NCBI GenBank assembly: GCA_914767715.1
Contig: OU612066.1
Coordinates: 17,801,001-17,825,282 of the forward strand
DNA from: Membranipora membranacea
Lineage: Eukaryota; Bryozoa; Gymnolaemata; Cheilostomatida; Membraniporidae
Length of the DNA: 24,282 bases
Reading direction: 5' to 3'
Of the stretch, positions 12,556-23,377 are shown piece after piece. Below the pieces are notes generated by a model. That model was not told the origin of the DNA, did not search any database, and saw nothing but the letters and a program-made list of their open reading frames with translations. Each line of letters starts with the position of its first letter. Position 1 is the stretch's first letter. Both the position numbers and the translations under genes were made by a program.

Positions 12556-15500
12556 CCAACCTACAAAGTTAAATAATATAAGGTCAGGAACCCTCCCTGA
12601 TTTGGTATCTGGGTCGTTTTGTGTATTACAGACACAAACATATAAATACACTGAGCCTGTATCAAATAGCCAATAGTTTCCGGTCTAGAGTTTTTGTATG
12701 TTTTGATTACAGAAGACCGCATGCTGGTCAATAGCCTGTCTTTGCAAGCTTTGTTCGATGGGCGTTACTCCCCCCCCCCCCCATATAACAAAGCTTGTCA
12801 AGACAAGCTAGCTAGTCAACAACTAACTGACTTCATCAGCTGTATATAAACAAATTTACATGACATTTCAGTGATCATGAGGTACCGAGCAACAACAGAG
12901 TTAGAATTCTTGATTTCCTGACTTTTGGACAGACCTATCTTCTGACATTTCACGCACACTACATGGGCAAAGAGTCTGCTGATATCAACAGGAAATTCAC
13001 TTATGGTATGTAACCTAGGCCGTGACATCAGAAACATCATATAATGTCGTTTGCGATTTGTCAATGAACTTCTATAAAACAATGTTACACAAAGAAAAAG
13101 AAATCTCTAGAAGATTAGTAGTAAGGTTTTTTGCAGAAGGAAAAGTTTGGCATTTTTAACATTCTATAAATAGCTAAATTTATGACTGGCCAATATTTAC
13201 TCAATGCACCCTCTTTTCTTTATTAACTCCAACCTCAGCTTGCAAAAACCGGTGCTAGGTAACAACAACAAGTGGTCCCTAAACTGGCAAAACTTTCAAC
13301 GCTGATAATTACTCCTCAGGGATAAGATAGTAATATAAGAGACATGGCCGTTCAGCACAAAACTATACTTATGAGCTGTACTGTTTTTTTTCACAATCTT
13401 CAGAATAGACAAGCTTGGCTTGTTGGTTTGTTTGTTTAATCAACAAATGAATTCGTTTTTTTGTAGAGCTCAACGAATGTGAGCCTAATCCGCACATAAA
13501 CCACACATGTGTAAACAAAGCGGCCTGTGTGGATACTACTCAAGGATTCACATGTCAGAAGAGTGAGTTAGGATTATTCCTTATATTATTTGCTATTAAC
13601 TTGTATTAACTACCACTAGTATTGTATGTGGTTTGGTATTTTTTCAGCCAATTCTCTTTGAAGGGTCCAAATCACTAATACCAGGGGGTCTTTCAATTAG
13701 AATTAGCAATACATTACTAAAGCAAATTAACACTATCATATTGCTCAGAATTATCGCTCACTTTGTCTTTCAATTAGATAAATTTGTTACCAAATCGCTC
13801 ACTATCACTATCAGAATGTATATCGTTCCCGTTCAGATTGCGATTTGGCTGTTTCTAATTGAAAGACCCCCTGTTTCACGATACTAATCTAATCTAGTCT
13901 AATCTGCTTCCATCTGCATGTGTGTCAACATGTTGTCTTGCATTGCAGTTAGCTGCTTCAACGGCCTTTGTAATCAGTATGCTATGTGTCAGAATAACAA
14001 CAATAACAAATACGGCTTCTCCTGTTCCTGTGTGCAAGGCTATGAACCCGACCCTCAGAAGCCTGTGACACATTGTAAAAGTAAGAAAATCGGATCTTTT
14101 CCAATTAGCAGTAAATATCACTGTCATTTCTTACATCGATGGAATAAAGAAGACATCAAATCTGGTGGAGTTATGTCATCCAGTCGTCCAGCTCTGTAGG
14201 GTATCATCTGGCTAGATATAGCAGGATGTCTGGGACTGTCCAAAAGTTTCTGATTAGATCAAGTCAGATCCAATATGCATGCATTTGCTTCCCCTCTACT
14301 TATAAGCTGTAGCAGTGAGAAGCGACCCCAAACTTTGAACATAGGATGACAGCTTTACACATACTCTGCCAGCTTTGACTTTAACACATAGACCAGGGCA
14401 CCTCAATTTACCATTTAACAGAATTTGTACGAGATTTCTATCACCTACTCATTATCACCACTTAATAATGATAATACAATTAATAATAGAAAATGGTATA
14501 TGTAACAAAAAGCTATTATTAATGCCTCTTATTAATGCCTCTTATTAATGCCTCTTATTAATGCCTCTTATTAATGCCTCTTATTAATGCCTCTTATTAA
14601 TGCCTCTTTTTAATGCCTCTTATTAATGCCTCTTATTAATGCCTCTTTTTAATGCCTCTTATTAATGCCTCTTATTAATGCCTCTTGTTAATGCCTCTTA
14701 TTAATGCCTCTTTTTAATGCCTCTTATTAATGCCTCTTGTTAATGCCTCTTGTTAATGCCTCTTGTTAATGCCTCTTGTTAATGCCTCTTGTTAATGCCT
14801 CTTATTAATGCCTCTTATTAATGCCTCTTTTTAATGCCTCTTATTAATGCCTCTTATTAATGCCTCTTGTTAATGCCTCTTGTTAATGCCTCTTGTTAAT
14901 GCCTCTTGTTAATGCCTCTTATTAATGCCTCTTATTAATGCCTCTTATTAATGCCTCTTATTAATGCCTCTTATTAATGCCTCTTATTAATGCCTCTTAT
15001 TAATGCCTCTTATTAATGCCTCTTATTAATGCCTTTTATTAATGCCTCTTATTAATGCCTCTTATTAATGCCTCTTATTAATGCCTCTTATTAATGCCTC
15101 TTATTAATGCCTCTTATTAATGCCTCTTATTAATGCCTCTTATTAATGCCGTATATTAATGCCGTATATTGATGCCGTATATTAATGCCGTATATTAATG
15201 CCGTGGGCTGTCCAAAATTACTTAGGATGGACAGTGACTTCCTGCAATATCAATAATCACAGCCTCTGAAATCTTCATATTATCATTAATAACAACATCA
15301 GGCTGCCTAGCTTTTTTGCTGAATTTTACATCATTGTTTCAAGCACCGACTGTGAATGGTGGTCAAGGTGGTCGTAAGTATTAATATCATGATAGCATTG
15401 GCTTTATTGAGTAGAAATAAATCATTGTACTGTGCGTTTGCTGCTTGCAATGCTTATAATTTCTTATGTGCCAGGTGTTAATTGTAGCTCTTAAACAATT

Positions 15501-18500
15501 GAACTGTGCTTGTCCTGTCCACCGTGCTTCAGCCAATACACTGGAACTGAACCAGGCCTTTTTCTTCAGATCAACTCTTCAGACGACCTCAGATCCTTTT
15601 CAACTTGATTCGTTTGCATACAAACTGCCTCTTACAATCAGTTTCTTTTCAGAACCAACAAATATATCCAGATATTCAAGTAGTCAAATACAAAATATTA
15701 GCCTTACATCAAGTTTAATCCAATTTGTCCGAATTTCAAGTTGCTCCCATCCCATTGTTGCGTTGTCAACTCGAGGGAGCAACTCCAAATTCAGATATAT
15801 TTGATCAAACTAGATCTCAGCCTATACAGTTGACTTATGAGAGTATATAGAGAGTACATACAGTTTTGTCGAGAGTATAGCCCATGAGTTTTGACCACTT
15901 TATAGTATTGCTGCGCTCTTTTTATTTGCAGAGCAGAATCCTTGCGCTTCTGATCCCTGCTTAAACGGAGGGCGATGCAAAGAGTATTTTCTAGGCACCA
16001 CCATCACATGTAACTGTACCAACACAGGGTTTACTGGTGTGCACTGTAACGTAGGTAAGTTGATATTATATATTATATTATATATGCTATGTGTTATATA
16101 TTATATTGTATTATATTATACATATTATATTATTTTTATTTTGCAATTACCGATCTAAAGCAATGGCCAATAGATGGCAATTGAAACTTGCAATATTTTA
16201 GTATTTTTTAGACCATGGTTGCTTTGAATGACAAATTTCTTTCATCCTGAGCATAATTATATAGGTAATTGGTAATGGGAAGTGGTTTTTCCTGTAATTT
16301 TTGAGCTTAACTATTATATTCAAAACACTAGGAAAGTTGCATGTTTTACATACCATATTACCATCTTAGTGGCTCCTCATTGTTAAATTTGAATCCATGA
16401 ATCATTCCCTACTCTTAAAATGCCCAGTCTACACATCAGACTGCCTCCGAACCTGTCATGTCATAGAAAGATGTGATGTTTTCATAAATTTGTGAATTGT
16501 CTCTCATTTTATTTTAGGGGAGGTGGTAACAGTCGGTGGAACAGGAAATGAAACAGGGGGCGGAGCTGAAGGCGGATCAGTAGGCGGAGCAGGAGGTGCC
16601 TCAGTGGGCGGAGCTGGAGCTGAAGTAGTGTCAAGAGTGACATACTGTTTGGGTAATAACACTGGTGATTGCGATCAGACAAGAGAATATTGTACTAACA
16701 TGACTGTGAGCGCGGCCAACGGAGGTAGACTTATCGGTACTTGCGCCTGTCTTGCCCCATACCATGGAATTGCTGGCTCTTGTACAACAGGTGAGATGTA
16801 GGTGTAGAAGGATTGTCGGGGTGCCTTTCTTGTAACACCCAAGTTTTGGAGGTCCCCTCAAACCTATCACTTCTTCTTTGCCTTGACCCCATTTTTTCAA
16901 CATCATTTGGAAAAAAATCATCATTGATTGATATAGAGCACCAATAATTGTGCAGAAAAAAATGTCACTGCAAGATCTTTCCAATCAGCAGGGAATTTGG
17001 CGGTCGATTCTTTGACATCTGACTTGAATGATTTCTATGAATTTTTTTTTTGCAAAGGTGAGTTTATACTAGGACGGTTTTTGGAGATTTTTTTAGCAAA
17101 GTTAGCGATTTTTTGATGTTTTTGACTAATCTACCAATCCAAAGTTTTCTGAGCATTTCTTATAATCGCAAACATTTTTGCTAAAGTTTAAAGTTGTCTT
17201 TCCGATATTTGCATTGGTAAACACTTGATTAGAACACAGAGAAGACAACTTTTTATTTTCCAAAATTGAAAACTTTGCTAGAAACGCTCAGAAATCGCGC
17301 CATGGGCAGACAACACTCCAAAACCCATCCAAAAGTCATCAAAATTGCTTAAAACGTCCCAAATACGCTAAAGGTAGAAACTCACCTTTGGCGTATCATC
17401 TCATCAGAGTAAGGTGTATGTCAAACTTTACGTCATGTATCCCCTTATCCGTTTCTCAAGAACTCCATGGCCCATATAAAATATTCCTTCAATGACATTT
17501 TTGGTGAAGTCTGACAAAAGAGTTAAAAGTTTTTTTTACTCCTTGGTCTGACCAATGAACTGAACCCCCGGGGTTTAGTTCATTGGTCTGACTATGATAG
17601 CACCTTCCTATTTTTTTCAAATCAATTCATTTTTCTCAATTGAATTATTTTGATATTGAAATTACTTTTAAAACTCATATGCAGCAAAGGTGCAGTGAAT
17701 AATTGTCACATGCAAAAGCGTGAAGAAAATCTTGCAGTTATAAATTCCAAGTCCACTCTGTACTACAAACAATGGTTCACTTATCTTGAGTAGAAATGGT
17801 TATGCTCTTAACCTTTCTTCTACTAAGTATAGCATCCAATGCTATAATCGAATCCTCAGAAATAATCTCTGCTGGTGAGTTCAACATCTTGTTTAACGCT
17901 TATTTTTATTTTTGGAGTTGGAGGAGTGAATATTCTGATCTTAGCTATTTTAGATACAACGTTATATCCAGCTGTAAAGCATTATTTTACCATCTCCTGC
18001 TGTTTATTATGCTGAAAACAAAATTGACTGACCGTTTTCTGATTTCTGATTTTTGAGGAAATTATCTGTCTTAAACTAGTGAAAATTTGGAATTTTATTT
18101 GATACAGTTGTGACAAACAGGATATGAAAACTGGCAAATTAATGACAAAAGTGTCAATACAAGACCATATTTTGGTTCCTGTATGGCTAAGTTCGCATTG
18201 CATAAGGGGTCAGAATTGACCTTACTGCTATTGTAAAAATCCATATTAAATCTTGAAGATGAGAGGCTTAAAAACACAAAGTTTTATGAAATCATCCTCC
18301 CAGGATGATATTGTCTGCTAAGTATAATAGTGCATATAACTTTTCCAAAAAACATTGCTTCTCTATTTTCTTCCAAGTATCCTCCATATGGTGAGAGTTA
18401 AAAAAAACAAATATCCAAATAATCGTGCCTAGAGGGCCCTATTTAAAAACAATACCATTTGCTCCAAAATTAACTTTCAGATTTCACTGTGACTCTACCT

Positions 18501-21500
18501 AAAATAATTGAGAGGATTGAACTGCGGAAATCACACTAAGACATTATAGCCAATACAATATTGAAAAGTTTAAAAGCAACATATCAATCACGTTGAAATA
18601 GTGTGCTCAAAAAGATTACTCTATTACTTATACTTTTAAAAATACAAAATCTTATAGTTCTTAGGAAACTCAGTCCGTGAGGATGAATGTTCCACTACTC
18701 GACTCTCAGTCTAAAAATACGTGCTCAAGCATTGGCCGTGTTGCTGTAAGTGGCATATGATTATCGACCACCTCTAAACCAATTGATCGGGATCTGGCTG
18801 GTAATGGAATGCCACTACCACCAACCAGGGATGAATTTGAGCACTTAAAAAAATGTTGTTTAAATATCGCAAGTTTGTCTCTGTCCGAAGACTGAGAAAT
18901 ATAGGTGCCTTAAGGGCGCGGCCGCCATATTCGACGCCAAGATACTGATATAAACAAAACCTAGCCCTAGCCTGTTACGCAGCTGAAAGAAGCCACATAA
19001 ACAAAACCACAAATGTCAGATATCGATCTAAATATCCAGGTTCAGCAACATACTTCTCTGTTTTTCAGACTCAAAATGTATGTGTGAAGGTGAGTTGGTT
19101 GGTGACTGCGATGAGACGGCCATGTGTGAAAGTCCAACTACACTGGTGAGTGTTAGACCAACCAGGCCTGGAGGGAAAAGTCATCCTTTGTTGACCATAA
19201 AAGGTGTATGCAAGGCCAAAGTAGATTGCTGTTTGTACCAATCATAAACATTTAAATAAAAGTATTTTTATGTTTATGGTACCCATTCAGCACTTGGCTA
19301 TTATAAATTTTCCCCGTGTAGCATGTAAGCATGTATGCGCTCATCCTGAAGCAGTTTACTGGGTGGGGGGGGGGGGGGTTATTGACCACACCATGCTACC
19401 CCTTTTTATTGGAATGATTACCAACAACAATGAAAATTGATAATTTGAGATTTTGGCAAAAACCACATAAGTTGGCTTGTTTCAAAGGTTGGCTAATATT
19501 TAAACCTACAGATTGAACAATTATCGGCCTAGTTGCTATGTTTAATTCCTTAAATTATTTCATCCTGCTGGATAGCTCCGCTCCTGCAAAAAGGACAAGC
19601 GCTCTTAAGATATTTTTATTTTCTCATTGAAGTGTTACATGAGATCTGACCACATCAGCGGAGTGGTTACAAACACGCGTGGCTGTGTTGGCCCTGAAAT
19701 GAACGCTACATACTGCAGCTCTGCTGGACTCGGGTTAAATTTCGTAGCCACATCATGCTGTCAAAGTTCAAAGGACAATGTGTGCAATAGTAACAGCAGT
19801 CTCTACCCCGTACCAGGTGAGGTTTGGTTTTTTTTTTTGGAGAGATAATCGTAAGTTCATTGATTTGAAGGGTAATTGCAATGTTGCAAGGCACTTTCCT
19901 GGTCAGCAAGAGTGAATGGCCCACAACAGCCAAATCAGGTAGTACTAGACAAACAGTGCACCCGGTGGGTCTCGAGCGCAGGACCTTATGAACCCAAATC
20001 AGTTAATTTTTGAATTTCGGGCGTTTGTCATTCGAAATCCAGATATTTTGATAAAAAAACCCAATATCAAACCCAGTTACAAACACTAAGTGGGATATGC
20101 TATCGTACACATCTGAATTTATTGATTGTATCAAATCATTGCCCTACTATCACTGGCTTGATTAAAATGTAGCATAAAATCAGAGAAAAGTAAACCAATA
20201 TATTAATATCAATTAATATCTGTTTTCAGATCTATATATTGAAAAAATATATGCTGTCCCCGGATAACTCATAATTTTATGCTGCAATGTATGAACTGAA
20301 AGATATTTTGTTTAACGGTTAATTTCTCCCCCTGATCAATTATCTCTCCAACAACTATTAGCTCGATTCATATACCTCTCAAAATTGCTTTTTTTTTCCT
20401 TACTTCTCTTGGCTCATATCGAAAAGCATAATTTTAAGCTTAAAAATGATTATGATGGCAATAAAATTATTGAAAAAAACCTATTATTATTACAGAAAGA
20501 AACCGTACCCTGGTGAAGGATGTTGGAAAGACTCGTGGCTTTCTGTTAGAGGTTAATATCCCCCCTTCCCTGGTACTGCAGGCTTGGGACATAGTGTGCA
20601 AGGAAAACTGTGGCTGTGAGTATAACCAAGTATAACCCCCCCTCATTCATAGTTAGATTAGTGGTCCAAAGATAACCCCCACCCCACCTTTCATTTCTAG
20701 TTAGAAGTATAGTTAGAAGTGATCAGATTTTGTCCATTATCCCCTTACAACTAACATAGCGATGATCTATAGCAGTCAAAATATATTTCATTATATATTA
20801 TTTTGTTCCTTTAGGATTAATTGATTAATAGCTTCGACAGCCAAATAGTGATGTAGGCGTTGTGAGCTAATTTTTTACCTCCAAGTCTGCAAGAGAATAG
20901 AATTAGTATAGAATAGTATAGTATAGAATAGTATAGAATAGTGTAGAATAATGATCCACTCGCGGTCGCTTGATTTGATCGGTTTTATGTTTAATCAGTT
21001 CTTTTCTATAAAAGCAAAGCAATATTGGTGAATCACGTGCTGCTCCTAAAGAAGGAAGGTCCTTGGGTTGATTTATATATTATGTTACATTTGGCCAATA
21101 ACCAAATATAACATATATGGTCCATAACCATATATGACACATATGGTCAATATAATTTGCTATTGGCTAGTGGTTTTTTTTAGTATTATTGGTTAATATA
21201 ATTGGATATGATATTTTTTTTTATATATATCAGTTTATGCTTTTAACATATCTGGCCTGGTTATGAGCACCAGAAAGGTACCTCATAATCACCTAAGCGT
21301 CAGCCGCTTTCCGCTCCATGCTTTTAATCAAACAAGGATATCAGAGTCTATCCATGACTCATGACAATCCTTTTCTTTTATTGACATCTAGCAGCAGTTT
21401 GTAAGTACAGCGACACAAAATTCAAAGTAATTTTCTAATACCATATTTTCATTTAATTGTATTTTTAGTTTATTTAGTTTATTCTTCCGCAAATTAACAT

Positions 21501-23342
21501 TAAAATTAATATGATCATTTAGGTTAACTTCAATATTATTGTGTAAAACTTTCGCCTTTTACTAAAGTGTTCCGTGGAGAGGAACATTACAATATAGACT
21601 TATATCTGACACCCTCTAATGGAGGGTAATATACAAAATATAGCCCCCCCCCCCCCCCAACTAAATGTTTCATGTTTGGAGGACTTATGTGAAATTTCCA
21701 GCAGGACTGTTTTTGTTGATGTTTTGAATATCATCATACGCTGTATCAGGTATGCCCATTTGTACGCTGTCGTTTTAATTTTTTTTTTATATTTTTAGCC
21801 ATCCCGGAATACATTGCAAACATAGCGAAGTGGAATCAGAGAGAGATCTCACTACCAGATGACGTAGATGACAGTAGGCCTGTGAAATTCAGAGTTTACT
21901 TTGTGTTTGATAAACTGATAATAACTGAGGACGTCTTAGCATTTGCAGGTGGGTTTATGTTAAACTACTGCTGCCACACATGCAAATTTGTGCTCATTGA
22001 TTCCTACACAGCTCCAATATTATTAATTGAAACTTAAATCTCATAATTGTCACCTAATGGGCAAATAATTTGCACAAACTGATCTTCAAAATCAGGGCAT
22101 GAAATCTACCAGCTCATGACGTGTACAGTTGGCACTAGTAAGACGGTAACTAAGTCACCTGATGCGGTAGATAATTAATTTCATACTCTAATTTTGACGA
22201 TCAGTTTGTGCAAATTATTTGCTCATTATGTGACAATGCTGAGATTGCAGCCTCATTTTATTAGTTTTGAGTTATACAGAATTCTATAAGCACACATTTG
22301 GCTGTGTGGCAGCAGTGGTTTAAGGTCTGGCTACACATGCCTTATTTTGCATAGGATTGGGAAACTTGTAGATAGGCTACGGCTTGGTCAAGGTGCTGCA
22401 CAGGCCTACTCATAGCTCATCTTGGGCATCTGGCAGATCTAACGTAGCTATCCTATGCCACTGGCCGTACTAAAAGTGCCCCAATCCTATGGAAAAAACG
22501 GCATGTGTAGCCATAGCTTTAGACTAGAGCACTTAGTTGCTTGCTTACATTTGAGTAACAAGCTCTTGTATTAAGTGAGAGCAATAGTGAGAGAAAGAGA
22601 AACAAAATTTACAGTTTTACAGACAGGATGAGACGGTGTATGTGTTACATTTTAGTGTATTTAAATATATTGTGCTTAATTGTCTTATACTTTAATGTAT
22701 TATGTTGTGTTTCATTGCATCAATTGTATGGTATAAGTCAGTATCAACCCTGTGTTGGCTGACACTATCAATCGTAAATTACCAAATTACCTTATTTGAG
22801 TATTGACCCATCTGGTTGGACTAGAGATGGCCTTGAAACAGCAATTGTGACTCATGGTTTCTAGCTGAAGACCCGTGTGTTGTGCAGTGGTATGCGCACT
22901 TCTGTATGTTGATCTCTTGACCCATCTGATTAAGTTAATAGGGAATACAAATTGTCCATCTGAACTTTGCTTTTCAGGGGAAGGGATGGAATAGTATAGT
23001 ATACATGTAATCTCACTGTGAGCATTGTTTTTGGCACCAGGCAAAATGTGGAGGTTGTTGTAATGTAGACAAACTACGTAAAACTTAAATTATACTCTTT
23101 TTCTATTATTGAAACAGGACCCAGGGGTGTGAAGAATTTCGCACTGAATACAAGTATGGATCAAGTCAAGGCCACATGGACTTTGGACAATCACCTGTCA
23201 AATCAATCAGCCATACATACATCAGATACCATTACTACTGTCGCGCTAGAGTGCATCAGAGGAACCACGTGTGACTCAAAGTCAGTCAAGTGAGTAACCG
23301 TATTAAAAAACATCCTTTACATTTGTTTCTTCTTCACCACAA

Positions 23343-23377
<35 letters not shown>

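Noticed and set aside
14516-15203. CRISPR-like array
   Set aside because: The unit is a contiguous 13-bp tandem repeat with no unique spacers, in animal DNA.
15466-15804. 112-codon plus-strand open frame in intron 17
   Set aside because: No recognisable domain and no phase-compatible splice sites at its ends; probably chance.
16631-16984. 117-codon minus-strand open frame
   Set aside because: It is antisense to the EGF-like exon E19, whose cysteine pattern and splice sites are convincing.
21385-21410. Very short exon-like segment CAGCAGTTT before GTAAGT
   Set aside because: It is only a few bases, no domain depends on it, and E22 joins E23 in phase without it.
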